Shown: positions 16,850 through 25,540 of the stretch, piece after piece
Layout: each line of letters begins with the position of its first letter
How positions within the stretch are numbered: the first letter of the stretch is position 1
DNA from: Psychrobacter sp. JB385
Lineage (GTDB): Bacteria; Pseudomonadota; Gammaproteobacteria; Pseudomonadales; Moraxellaceae
Reading direction: 5' to 3'
DNA length: 64,000 nt
NCBI RefSeq assembly: GCF_900163785.1
Contig: NZ_FUKN01000010.1
Coordinates: forward strand, 124,001-188,000
Position numbers and translations under genes: made by a program
The notes under the pieces: generated by a model
Told to the model about the DNA's origin: nothing
Seen by the model: the letters and a program-made list of their open reading frames with translations, nothing else
Databases searched by the model: none

Positions 16850-17794
16850 ATGGATATCAACGATAAAAACGCAACTGATAAAGACGGCGATAAGCCAAAT
16901 ATAGCTTTTATTGGGCTGGGTAACATGGGCGCACCCATGGCAGAAAACCTACTAAAAGCAGGCTATACCTTGTGTGTCTACGACTTGTCGCAAGCTGCAA
17001 CAGAACGATTGCAGCAAGTAGGGGCAAGCGTTGCATCTAGCCCTATTGAAGCTGCGCGTCATGCTCAGGTGGTTATCAGTATGTTGCCTGCTGGCAAGCA
17101 TGTTCATTCTGTTTACTTGGGTGAAAACGGTTCTAACGGATTACTGACTGAATTGCCCAAAGGCACGCTTGTGATTGACAGCAGTACGATAGCGGCCGCA
17201 GATGCGATAAAAGTCGCTGAGGCAGCAAGTCAGCTTGGTGTCGATTTTTTAGATGCGCCCGTATCTGGTGGCACAGGCGGTGCAATCGCTGGTAGCTTAA
17301 CCTTTATTGTTGGGGGCAGTGATGAAGCTTTTGCCAAAGCGCAGCCAATGCTAGCCGTCATGGGCAAAAATATCTTTCATGCAGGCGATCAAGGCGCAGG
17401 ACAAGTCGCAAAAATATGTAATAACATGCTGCTGGGTATTTTGATGGCGGGAACAGCAGAAGCCATCAATCTAGGAGTTAAGAATGGCCTAGACCCCAAA
17501 GTTTTATCAGATATTATGCTGCAAAGCTCAGGTCGTAATTGGACATTAGAGGTTTATAATCCTTATCCCCAAGTCATGGAAAACGTGCCCTCTAGCAATG
17601 GCTATCAGGGCGGCTTTATGAGTAAATTAATGCAAAAAGACCTCAATCTTGCCATGCAAACCGCCCAAGATACCAATGTCGAAACGCCCATGGGGTCGAA
17701 AGCCGCAGAGCTGTATGAAGCCCACACCGTAGAAAATGGCGATAAAGATTTTTCAAGTATTATGGGTCGTCATGATCATTCAGTGCTCTTTTAA
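16850..17794 (+). CDS. mmsB: 3-hydroxyisobutyrate dehydrogenase
   Basis: The 314-residue beta-hydroxyacid dehydrogenase has the N-terminal NAD-binding FIGLGNMGAPMAENL, the substrate-binding DAPVSGGTGGAIAG and the catalytic Lys in GAGQVAKICNNMLLG. It oxidises 3-hydroxyisobutyrate to methylmalonate semialdehyde, the substrate of MmsA. With MmsA this completes the lower valine pathway to propionyl-CoA. Start: ATG behind AAGGAG. The first 15 residues are an extra charged extension (MDINDKNATDKDGDK) before the Rossmann fold. It lies 107 bp after the hydrolase gene, with an inverted repeat in that gap, so it may have some independent regulation. A shared terminator separates it from iclR. Confidence 0.92.
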   Translation: MDINDKNATDKDGDKPNIAFIGLGNMGAPMAENLLKAGYTLCVYDLSQAATERLQQVGASVASSPIEAARHAQVVISMLPAGKHVHSVYLGENGSNGLLTELPKGTLVIDSSTIAAADAIKVAEAASQLGVDFLDAPVSGGTGGAIAGSLTFIVGGSDEAFAKAQPMLAVMGKNIFHAGDQGAGQVAKICNNMLLGILMAGTAEAINLGVKNGLDPKVLSDIMLQSSGRNWTLEVYNPYPQVMENVPSSNGYQGGFMSKLMQKDLNLAMQTAQDTNVETPMGSKAAELYEAHTVENGDKDFSSIMGRHDHSVLF

Positions 17795-17870
17795 AATATT
17801 CTTTACCTATCCTATCAAAATTTAGTTTGCTGACGTCTCTTGCGGCCAAAATTAAAAGAATAAGCAAATA

Positions 17871-17910
17871 AAAAAGGGTCTGCATGACTATATAATGCAG
17901 ACCCTTTTTT
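17871..17910. terminator. Bidirectional terminator between mmsB and iclR-type gene
   Basis: Perfect 15-bp stem AAAAAGGGTCTGCAT / ATGCAGACCCTTTTT with a 9-nt loop, A-run and T-run on opposite sides. Confidence 0.92.
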
Positions 17911-17930
17911 ATTTTATATGAATTGCTCTA

Positions 17931-18689
17931 TTAGCTTTGCAAGTCATACACAAGGGCTTGAAGGTCTTGTGCCGCTTTTTGCAGGCGTGGAACATGAACT
18001 AGGAGTTCATCCAGTGATACACGTATGGTTGGCGCATGTAGGTATAACGAGGCCAGATAGCGAGACTTTTTATCTAATATAGGTACAGCCACTGCTACCA
18101 TTTCAGAAATAAACTCTTCATTGTCTATGCCAATACCGGTTTCAGCAATACGATCAAGCTCGGCGTTCAATGCCTCAATGTCCGTGATGGTATTTTTAGT
18201 GAACTTATCGAGTGGCAGGCCTTGGAGTATCTTATGGCGACTGGTAGCAGACAACTGGCTCAAGTAGAGCTTACCTGTTGCAGTACACCACATTGGCGAT
18301 TTTGCGCCGACGGGTAAGTAAATTTGTAGCGGTAGGGTCGTTTGAGCACGATTGGTATAAATCATATTCATATGATAAGGAACCCCAATACCGCAGGTTT
18401 CTTTTAGCTCATCAACCAGTTTTTGCAAAATCATTTGTCGTTCATTAAAGAACAGTCTTTGCTGCCAAAGCTCAACACTCAGATTACGTACGCGTTTTCC
18501 AGGGATAATACCGCCACCAATATCGACAGTCAAAAACCCTTCATCAACTAAGTTTTGGATCAATCTATGAATGGTTGGTTTGGGAATATCCAATTCTTGC
18601 GATAGCTCAAGTGGAGACAGGGGTTTTGAAGCGTAAGAGACTGCTTCTATAATCTCTAGCACACGGGTAATCGACGATACTTTAGGCAT
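17931..18689 (-). CDS. IclR-family transcriptional regulator
   Basis: The 252-residue protein has an N-terminal winged helix (about residues 1-65, with PLSPLELSQELDIPKPTIHRL) and a C-terminal IclR effector domain (about 80-250, with SPMWCTATGKLYLS and GIGIDNEEF). IclR proteins usually sense small organic acids and control catabolic operons. Its position, converging on the valine genes, suggests that operon as a target (inference only, since it lacks the usual divergent arrangement). A perfect 17-bp palindrome lies 114 bp upstream of its start and is a candidate autoregulatory operator. Start: ATG of MPKVSSITR. Confidence 0.85.
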   Translation of the reverse strand: MPKVSSITRVLEIIEAVSYASKPLSPLELSQELDIPKPTIHRLIQNLVDEGFLTVDIGGGIIPGKRVRNLSVELWQQRLFFNERQMILQKLVDELKETCGIGVPYHMNMIYTNRAQTTLPLQIYLPVGAKSPMWCTATGKLYLSQLSATSRHKILQGLPLDKFTKNTITDIEALNAELDRIAETGIGIDNEEFISEMVAVAVPILDKKSRYLASLYLHAPTIRVSLDELLVHVPRLQKAAQDLQALVYDLQS

Positions 18690-19279
18690 ATAGAGGGCTC
18701 AACAGTGGTAAAAAGAACAAACAAAGACCATTACAAGCAGTCACAAAGCAAATAAATAGAGACAAACACAATGGATTGTAACCTCTTAATTTTTGCTTCT
18801 GATTCAGTACAGTACTGAACGTAGAGGACGTTTTTTCTTATTATATAGAAACATTAGTCTTACGTGGGCATCTATCCCAAATTTTATATAAAGGTAATAA
18901 TAGATACGTGAACTCACAAAACACAACAAACTGTAGTATTAAGCTATATAACTGTCATTGAGTTAAATAATAAAGTAAGCCATGATAATGACATATTTTG
19001 TAATATCCTCACATGAACATTAAGCATCTAGTGTTCCTGTCGGGGTCACTTAGTTGGTTTGAGAGTATTGTGTAACAGAAAGTCGAAGTTTTACGGGTTA
19101 GTGTAGTAATTATTACAATATCTATGCAATCTTTACATAACGGTAAATAAAAAGCGCATCTGTAGGGGTGACTTTTTGAGCCAAAATTGTTTTAATCTGC
19201 TCAACAAAATGATCGATTTAAAAAAAGCTAAGTTGTCATTTTTTTTGGGCGAGTTATTCCACACTTTAGGAGAGTATTT
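18690..19279. other. 590-bp intergenic region before the outer-membrane protein gene
   Basis: Apart from the palindrome near 18.8 kb it is AT-rich with no supported ORF. It must contain divergent promoters. The last 100 bp includes TTGAGC at about 19175 paired with GCTCAA near 19200 and ends in the ribosome site TTAGGAGAG. A long leader for the highly expressed outer-membrane gene is likely. Confidence 0.5.
18803..18819. promoter_or_regulatory. Perfect 17-bp palindrome, candidate IclR operator
   Basis: TTCAGTACAGTACTGAA (8-bp arms around a central A) lies 114 bp upstream of the iclR-type start. Size and position fit an operator for the adjacent regulator. I did not find a second copy before mmsA, prpE or the acyl-CoA ligase. 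Confidence 0.55.
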
Positions 19280-20194
19280 ATGAAACTTATTAAATTAACA
19301 GCAATTTCTGCTGCCGTTTTAGCGTCAACTGCTGCACTAGCAGCTGAACCTGTTATTGTTGTTGATAATAACGATGCAATGGCTTATGAAGCACAACCAG
19401 TTGCAGTAGCTTATGAAGCAGAGCCAGTTGCAATGGGCTACGAAGCACAACCTGCTCCTTCTTATGCTTACAACGCTGATGCTGGCGTACTAAGCAACAC
19501 TACTGGTGCTGTATTAGGTGGTACTAAGACTTTGTTCCAAACTGCTATCAACCCAGCCTCTGTAAGTGCTGAAGTTGGTACTTTAGGTTATGGTGCTAAC
19601 GTTGCTTGGTCAATGAACGAAAAAACTGAATTGCAAGCTGGTTGGGCAGGTGGCGATGTTGCTGACCTATTCGGCGGTGATTTTGATGCCAATGACATCA
19701 ACTATGATGTAGATGCTGATTTTAGTAACCCATACCTAGGTGTTCAGTACCGTCCAGTTGCTAACTGGTTCACAATGGGCGCTGGTATCATTGTTCCTGA
19801 TAACGATATCGATGTACGTGCAAATTCTAAAGGTCCAAACTTCAGAATCGACGATGTTGATTACAACGCTAGTCAGACTGGTACATTGTCTGGTACTATC
19901 GAACACCGTAACAAGTTAGCGCCTTATGGTACTATCGGTTTCCGTCCTAACATCACTAACAACTTCGGTGTGTTTGGTGAAATCGGTGCAGCATACATGG
20001 GTAAAACTGATGCTACTGTTCGTTCAAGCAATCCAGACGGCCTAGTTACTGCTGTATCTGGCAATAGCGGTAATACTTCTACTACTGTTGTTACAGGTAA
20101 AGACGTTGCTAAAGCTGCTGAGCAAGAGCTTGAAGATAAAGATTACTTAGAGTGGTTCCCAATTGTTAAAGTTGGTGCAACTTACCGTTTCTAA
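19280..20194 (+). CDS. Outer-membrane beta-barrel protein with N-terminal nonapeptide repeat
   Basis: The 304-residue precursor has a clear signal peptide (MKLIKLTAISAAVLASTAALA, cleavage before AEP). Three tandem nonapeptides follow at residues 36-62 (YEAQPVAVA, YEAEPVAMG, YEAQPAPSY). Then comes a Gly/Asn/aromatic-rich domain with alternating strand pattern that ends in ATYRF, the C-terminal Phe typical of outer-membrane barrels. The repeat is probably a periplasmic or surface linker. Codon choice looks biased to a few preferred codons (GGT, GCT, GTT, AAC), as in abundant proteins. A strong ribosome site (TTAGGAGAG) and a strong terminator frame it as a single highly expressed gene. Porin-like or structural role; exact function not recognised. 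Confidence 0.75.
   Translation: MKLIKLTAISAAVLASTAALAAEPVIVVDNNDAMAYEAQPVAVAYEAEPVAMGYEAQPAPSYAYNADAGVLSNTTGAVLGGTKTLFQTAINPASVSAEVGTLGYGANVAWSMNEKTELQAGWAGGDVADLFGGDFDANDINYDVDADFSNPYLGVQYRPVANWFTMGAGIIVPDNDIDVRANSKGPNFRIDDVDYNASQTGTLSGTIEHRNKLAPYGTIGFRPNITNNFGVFGEIGAAYMGKTDATVRSSNPDGLVTAVSGNSGNTSTTVVTGKDVAKAAEQELEDKDYLEWFPIVKVGATYRF
19385..19465 (+). repeat. Three tandem 27-bp units encoding YEA(Q/E)P nonapeptides
   Basis: In-frame units at 19385-19411, 19412-19438 and 19439-19465, each beginning TA(T/C)GAAGCA. Copy number may vary between strains. Confidence 0.85.
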
Positions 20195-20236
20195 TCTAAT
20201 GACAGTCTAAATACTGTTACTAGAAAAGATTAAAGT

Positions 20237-20268
20237 AAAAAATGACCCTTTTTAGGGTCATTTTTTTT
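20237..20268 (+). terminator. Terminator after the outer-membrane protein gene
   Basis: Stem AATGACCCT / AGGGTCATT, loop TTTT, flanked by an A-run and eight Ts, so it can also serve the convergent transferase gene. Confidence 0.9.
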
Positions 20269-20293
20269 GCGAAAAAATCATAAAGTAGTTTAT

Positions 20294-21079
20294 TTAAAAT
20301 ATAACGATCGTTTGTTGGTTAGGCAAAATAGCAACACGGTAATGAGGTAAATCACATTGAACGACTTGGATAGTGGATTCGCCTTCTAGGCAACACATCA
20401 AATCAGGAATGAGAGCGGCATAATTCATACCCAATCCTTGTGCCAAGGTATATTGATGAATTTTGATAAAGCTTTCTTTTATTTGCCATAATAGTTTAGC
20501 AAGATTATCACGTTGACTAATAGGCAGTGAATTTAGGACAGAAAGCTCATTGATTGAGTAAAAACGCTGTGCGATTCGCCATTTCACATGATTACTTTCT
20601 ACATCAATACCTACAGGACGATGACGACTGATGATGACGGCAACGCGACTTTCGAGCGTCTCATTGAGTGTTGAAGCAGAGCGTTCATTAACGCTACTCT
20701 TGTTAGCGCTGCTTGTATGGCTAAAGCATACATAATAGCCATTATTATTGAGGCGATAAGGGAAACTTGATTCGTCTAAAGAATCATTTATATTGAGCTT
20801 GCTGAGTAGTTTCTTTAATAATAATCGAACGCCTTGCCGTTGTAGTTGGCGCTGCTTGTGAGCCAGTTCTCGTACCGATAGAGTCATGGCTACAGAGTAA
20901 TGCTGCCAATTTAACTCTGCAAAGTCATAGCAAGCTATATGAGAAGTAAAAGCAGCTGTTTGCCGTATTATTTTTTCTTGCTGGGCTTTAAAGGTTTCAC
21001 TTACTTTTGCAGTAGCACACCATGTTGTGGCGTCAAGCTGAGTATAATGCAGCTGGGTCAGACTCAAGGTTGATATCAT
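20294..21079 (-). CDS. 4'-phosphopantetheinyl transferase (Sfp/EntD superfamily)
   Basis: The 261-residue protein shows the superfamily signature in order: PVGIDVE (Mg-binding Asp and Glu), then FYSINEL and the downstream LLWQIKESFIK (W-x-x-KE-x-x-K). It transfers phosphopantetheine from CoA to a carrier-protein serine. No polyketide, peptide-synthetase or carrier-protein gene lies in the window, so it probably serves fatty-acid ACP or a distant cluster. The middle region (about residues 125-150) is Ser-rich and looks like a loop insertion. It stands alone, between two terminators. Confidence 0.82.
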   Translation of the reverse strand: MISTLSLTQLHYTQLDATTWCATAKVSETFKAQQEKIIRQTAAFTSHIACYDFAELNWQHYSVAMTLSVRELAHKQRQLQRQGVRLLLKKLLSKLNINDSLDESSFPYRLNNNGYYVCFSHTSSANKSSVNERSASTLNETLESRVAVIISRHRPVGIDVESNHVKWRIAQRFYSINELSVLNSLPISQRDNLAKLLWQIKESFIKIHQYTLAQGLGMNYAALIPDLMCCLEGESTIQVVQCDLPHYRVAILPNQQTIVIF

Positions 21080-21119
21080 TGGTCAGTATCGATTGATATA
21101 AGTTTGCTTAGTAAAACAT

Positions 21120-21154
21120 AAAAAGCCCAGCAATATAATATCGTTGGGCTTTTT
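21120..21154. terminator. Terminator between the transferase and pal genes
   Basis: AAAAAGCCCA / TGGGCTTTTT, extended by an imperfect inner stem. Both flanking genes run leftward, so it terminates pal transcripts. Confidence 0.8.
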
Positions 21155-21192
21155 ATTATCAAGTAGAATGCACTTGATGAGCTGTACCAGTA

Positions 21193-21711
21193 TTAATAAG
21201 ACAATTCAGCACGGCGGTTTTGCGCATAGGCTTCTTCAGTCGTACCAGTAGCAGCAGGACGCTCTTCGCCATAGCTGATAACACGAACGTTATTTACAGC
21301 GACACCTTGAGCCGCTAGGTAGTTACGAGCAGCCTGTGCACGGCGCTCACCCAATGCCATATTATATTCACGGCTACCACGCTCGTCAGTGTGACCTGCG
21401 ATAACAACACCAGCGTTCGGGTTTGAGCTTAGTAAGCTTGCATGCTGATTGAGGACGTTTGCAGCTTGTGAAGTGATTTCACTGCTATCGAAAGCAAAAT
21501 AGACGACCGCTTGCAAATTTTCAGCACCAGTAACCACTGCACTAGAATTATCGACGATGACAGCACCGTTATATCCTGCTTGACCACCTGGAATACCTAA
21601 TGGCGCAACGACAACTTCAGAGGTAGCGCGTTTGGTAGCACAACCTGTGGTCAATGCCACAGCACTTGATAGTACAGCGAGGACTACGATCTTAGAAAAA
21701 CTGGTTGACAT
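21193..21711 (-). CDS. pal: Peptidoglycan-associated lipoprotein (Pal/OmpA-like)
   Basis: The 172-residue precursor has a lipoprotein signal peptide with lipobox LTTGC (lipidated Cys24). Its C-terminal OmpA-like domain starts at about residue 66 (VVYFAFDSSEI) and includes GHTDERGSREYNMALGERRA, which carries the Asp and Arg that bind diaminopimelate in peptidoglycan. It ends QNRRAELSY. It anchors the outer membrane to the wall from the periplasmic face. No tolQRAB genes are adjacent, unlike the common tol-pal operon, so this may be the separated Pal or a Pal paralogue. The ribosome site is AGGAGC. A 150-bp AT-rich gap precedes it. Confidence 0.85.
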   Translation of the reverse strand: MSTSFSKIVVLAVLSSAVALTTGCATKRATSEVVVAPLGIPGGQAGYNGAVIVDNSSAVVTGAENLQAVVYFAFDSSEITSQAANVLNQHASLLSSNPNAGVVIAGHTDERGSREYNMALGERRAQAARNYLAAQGVAVNNVRVISYGEERPAATGTTEEAYAQNRRAELSY

Positions 21712-21862
21712 AATAAGCTCCTAAAATTTTAATTAATTTTGTTTTTTTAAACTGCTTACGATAAAACCTAGGCAATTGCTATCTAGCATATACTAAATGT
21801 TACATTATGTAAGTAGTATTACTGTAAATAACCCTTGAATTTACATATAGATATCGGCTGTA

Positions 21863-22504
21863 TTACCAACGGCTTTTACCCCAATTCTCGGGATTGGCCC
21901 AATAATCAGCATTGAGCCAGTTTGGTAATTGCTTATAGTCATATAAGTTAAATTGCCACAAAGTAGCTGAGTTTAATGAAGTATTTGATAAAGAAGATTT
22001 TGCTCTATCAATAGCTTTATCTTCTAAATTTTGCTCACTTAAGACATCAAAAGGCGTAAATCCATAAGCTTTGAGATCTACAGTATTATCTAAAGCGATT
22101 AAAACGTGAGCGGCATAGAGATCGCGATAGCGCATGAGTAATGGAATATATTGTTGTAGAAGCTCTAGTGATAATGTTGGTAGCCAAAAGCAGGCGAGTG
22201 TATAACGCTCAGGTATGGCTTGGTGAAAAAGCTTCGATAATGTATATATCTGTGGTTTTTGCATGTGTGCTGTTGATGAGCTGTGGCTCTCATTAATCAC
22301 ATGGCTATTTAACTGTGGCTCAATTGCTAATTGCGCTTCTTTATCTTGTAGTACCCATAGCACTTCAGCGTTATCATGAGTTTGACTAGATATTGCGTCC
22401 ACGTGTGTGGTCAGTGATGGTAACAAGGCATCAACATAATCTATGAGGAGAGGCAAGGTAATGTTTGAGTAAGTAGTATTATATTGGGTCATGTAATAAG
22501 CCAT
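21863..22504 (-). CDS. Conserved-looking hypothetical protein, 213 residues (possibly DUF6231-like)
   Basis: I do not firmly recognise it. It is soluble, with no signal peptide. The N-terminal half looks like a Rossmann-like layout (LPLLIDYVDALLP ... VLWVLQDKEAQL). The C-terminus is rich in Trp/Asn (WLNADYWANPENWGKSRW), a tail I associate with a gammaproteobacterial family of unknown function (DUF6231, tentative). Two starts are possible, MAYYMTQYN or MTQYN four codons later; neither has a strong ribosome site. It is divergent from pepN and on the same strand as pal. Confidence 0.6.
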   Translation of the reverse strand: MAYYMTQYNTTYSNITLPLLIDYVDALLPSLTTHVDAISSQTHDNAEVLWVLQDKEAQLAIEPQLNSHVINESHSSSTAHMQKPQIYTLSKLFHQAIPERYTLACFWLPTLSLELLQQYIPLLMRYRDLYAAHVLIALDNTVDLKAYGFTPFDVLSEQNLEDKAIDRAKSSLSNTSLNSATLWQFNLYDYKQLPNWLNADYWANPENWGKSRW

Positions 22505-22821
22505 TTATCGGATGTGAAGTGTCAATGTGCTTATTAAATCATTTTAGTGGCCATTATCCAATGTATAGGATAAGTTAATTATTTTGGTAGCTATTTCTTG
22601 TCTTGAAGGCTGTTCTGTCTTAGCAACACAGTCAAAAAACAACTGCTTTGGCGTACGCTCTTGAAATTTGAGGTTTTAGGTCAATCTAACTATCAGATCA
22701 GGAAGGTAAATCGTCTCTTACCCTTGGCCTTATCTGATCTATTGCACGTATGATTCAGTCCTTGTCATCGTCACATGCTACTATTGCTACTCATATACTA
22801 TAAATAATAATAGGAATCTAT
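22505..22821. other. 317-bp divergent intergenic region with a hairpin
   Basis: It holds the promoters for the hypothetical gene and pepN. At 22695-22740 the outer arms AGATCAG / CTGATCT enclose an inner GGTAA / TTACC, giving a branched or interrupted stem about 80 bp before the pepN start. No T-run follows, so it is not a simple terminator. Confidence 0.5.
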
Positions 22822-25464
22822 ATGTCTATCGCCGAAACTGATGCTCAAATCATCAATCCAAATATGCCTGATGTGCCGCCAACTGCCCCAAACAAAATCA
22901 ATTTAAAAGACTATAAAAAACCAAGCTTTGATGTAGAAACTGTCAATTTGGATATCAAATTGTTTGAGGAGTATGCGCAGGTAAATAGTACTTTGAGAAT
23001 GATGCGCCAAACCGCAGGTGATCTAGTGTTATTTGGTGAAGAGCTTGAGTTACTAGCACTTACGATGAACGGCCGTCAATTGGGTGAAGAAGACTATCAT
23101 CAAGAAGCAGGTAAGTTAACCATTGCACATGCGCCTGATGAGGTAACATTGGACATTCAAGTACGTATCTGTCCGCAGACAAACACCGCGCTAGAAGGAC
23201 TATATATGGCAGGTAGTGGTGACGATACGATGTTTGTGACGCAGTGCGAGCCAGAGGGTTTCCGCAAGATTACTTTTTATCCTGATCGCCCTGATGTGCT
23301 AGCGATATTTACCACTCGACTCGAAGCTGATAAGCGCTATCCAACGCTATTAGCCAATGGTAATTTAGTCGAAGCAGGCGAAGTGGCTGATGCACCAGAG
23401 CGTCATTATGCGATTTGGCAGGACCCAACCAATAAGCCAAGTTATTTGTTTGCCTGCGTTATCGCTGATTTGGATGTGTTGACAGATTCTTATACGACGA
23501 GTGAAGGACGAGAGGTCTTGCTTGAGGTGTATGCAAAATCTGCCGATATCGATAAATGTGATGTTGGCATGCAAGCGCTAAAAGATGCCATGAAATGGGA
23601 TGAGGTCAATTACGGCCGAGCCTATGACTTGGATCGCTATATGATTGTGGCGGTCAGTCAGTTTAATATGGGCGCAATGGAGAACAAGGGTCTTAATATC
23701 TTTAACACCGCTTGCGTGTTATCGAGCCCTGAGACCACGACCGATGCGCGCAGTTTTAGCGTAAAAGCCATCATCGCCCATGAGTATTTTCACAACTGGA
23801 CGGGCAACCGTATTACTTGCCGTGATTGGTTCCAATTGTGCTTAAAAGAAGGTTTTACCGTCTACCGTGACCAATCATTTTCAGCGGATCAGCAGTCAAG
23901 TGCCGTACAGCGTATCGATGATGTGGCGACATTGCGTGCGCATCAGTTTGCAGAGGATGCAGGACCGCTGGCGCATCCAGTACGCCCCGAGAGTTTTGTT
24001 GAGATTAATAACTTTTATACGACAACCGTCTATGAGAAAGGCGCTGAAATCGTACGCATGATTGCCAACACGTTAGGTTCAGATGATTTCCGCAAAGGAA
24101 CGGACGAGTATTTCCGTCGTTATGATGGACAGGCGGTCACGGTAGAAGACTTTTTATCAGCCCTTAGCATCACTGATGACAAGATTGAAGATTTCATTGA
24201 TTGGTATCGCCAGCCAGGTACGCCCGTCGTTTCGGGTCATCAAAAGTATGATAGCGCCGCACAAACACTCACCATTACCTTGAGTCAGCAAACACGTCAT
24301 GTGAAAGGCTTTGATGCACCAAAGACATTACCGATACCCGTTGCGACCGCATTGTTTGACAAAGACTCTGGCCGCATTGTTGCTGAGCGTATGCTACTAC
24401 TTGATCAAGCCACACAAACCTTTGTATTTGAAAACATCACTAGTGAGCCTGTTGTGTCTTTACTGCGTGATTTTAGTGCGCCAGTACAGCTCAACTATGA
24501 TTACCAAGATGCAGAATTAGCATTTTTGCTCAAGAATGAAACCAATGGTTTTAACCGCTGGCAAGTGACTCAAATGCTCGTCAATCGTATTTTACTACAG
24601 GGACAAAAATCAAAAAGTAGTCCTGATATATATCTACAAGCATTGGCACAGGCATTGCCCATCCTAGCGTCTGATGATGCGATGCTGGCCGCACGATTGC
24701 TCGATATTCCCTCAGCACAAGAACTGGCTTCGGCAATACAGAAAGATTATGATCCAGAATTAGTCAAATCTCAGCGTGAAAGCTTGTATCAACAAGTGGC
24801 AGATACATTTAAAGATCAATGGTCAACGCTCTATAAACAGATACCTGTAGTCTCTTATGAGGATAGCGCTGAAGCGCGCGGTGAACGCGCTTTGCGTAAT
24901 GTGGTACTCGACATGGCTTTGACTGCTGATGTCAATGGTGCAGTAGAATGGGCTGAGCAGCAGTACACTAATGCCAGCTGTATGACAGAACGTTTTGGCG
25001 CTCTAAAAGCCATGGTCAATCATCAGCTGCCAAAAGCCAATGATTATTTGACCGATTTTTATCAGCGTTTCCAAGCAGATGATTTGGTCATCGATCTATG
25101 GTTCAGTGTGCAAGCGTCTGCCAATAATGTGAGCGTCGATGTGATCGAGTCATTGCTTGCGCACGAAGATTTCGATTGGAATACGCCCAATCGTGTACGC
25201 TCAGTTGTTGGAGCATTCAGCGCGCAACCTACTGTACTGTGGACCCAAAAAGGTCTTGATATGTATACTGGTGTGATTAAGAAGTTAGATGATGCCAACC
25301 CTGTCTTGGCATCACGCTTGCTACAAGTATTAGCGCGCTGGAATACATTGGTTGAACCACGACGCCAAATGGCTCATGACAGCTTATTGGATTTAAAGAA
25401 ACACGCTACTTCCAAGCACGTGCTCGAAAGTTTAGACAGTGTGTTAAATGCTGCAAACAGCTAA
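22822..25464 (+). CDS. pepN: Aminopeptidase N (M1 family)
   Basis: The 880-residue zinc aminopeptidase is the normal length for bacterial PepN. GAMEN (residues 284-288) binds the substrate N-terminus. HEYFH (320-324) and Glu343 (in LKEGF) form the HExxH-X18-E zinc site. A DUF3458-type C-terminal region of helical repeats completes the protein. It trims N-terminal residues from peptides in the cytoplasm during protein turnover. The N-terminus is extended by about 20 residues compared with E. coli. It ends in a very strong terminator convergent with aroG. Confidence 0.95.
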   Translation: MSIAETDAQIINPNMPDVPPTAPNKINLKDYKKPSFDVETVNLDIKLFEEYAQVNSTLRMMRQTAGDLVLFGEELELLALTMNGRQLGEEDYHQEAGKLTIAHAPDEVTLDIQVRICPQTNTALEGLYMAGSGDDTMFVTQCEPEGFRKITFYPDRPDVLAIFTTRLEADKRYPTLLANGNLVEAGEVADAPERHYAIWQDPTNKPSYLFACVIADLDVLTDSYTTSEGREVLLEVYAKSADIDKCDVGMQALKDAMKWDEVNYGRAYDLDRYMIVAVSQFNMGAMENKGLNIFNTACVLSSPETTTDARSFSVKAIIAHEYFHNWTGNRITCRDWFQLCLKEGFTVYRDQSFSADQQSSAVQRIDDVATLRAHQFAEDAGPLAHPVRPESFVEINNFYTTTVYEKGAEIVRMIANTLGSDDFRKGTDEYFRRYDGQAVTVEDFLSALSITDDKIEDFIDWYRQPGTPVVSGHQKYDSAAQTLTITLSQQTRHVKGFDAPKTLPIPVATALFDKDSGRIVAERMLLLDQATQTFVFENITSEPVVSLLRDFSAPVQLNYDYQDAELAFLLKNETNGFNRWQVTQMLVNRILLQGQKSKSSPDIYLQALAQALPILASDDAMLAARLLDIPSAQELASAIQKDYDPELVKSQRESLYQQVADTFKDQWSTLYKQIPVVSYEDSAEARGERALRNVVLDMALTADVNGAVEWAEQQYTNASCMTERFGALKAMVNHQLPKANDYLTDFYQRFQADDLVIDLWFSVQASANNVSVDVIESLLAHEDFDWNTPNRVRSVVGAFSAQPTVLWTQKGLDMYTGVIKKLDDANPVLASRLLQVLARWNTLVEPRRQMAHDSLLDLKKHATSKHVLESLDSVLNAANS

Positions 25465-25487
25465 CTATTGACCTATCCTTGAGTAAA

Positions 25488-25539
25488 AGCTATAAAAAGC
25501 CCGTTTGACAGTAGTATGTCAAACGGGCTTTTTATAGCT
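25488..25539. terminator. Very strong bidirectional terminator between pepN and aroG
   Basis: A perfect 23-bp stem (25488-25510 pairs with 25517-25539, starting AGCTATAAAAAGCCCG) with loop GTAGTA. A- and T-runs lie within the arms, so it works in both directions. Confidence 0.93.
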
Positions 25540-25540
25540 G

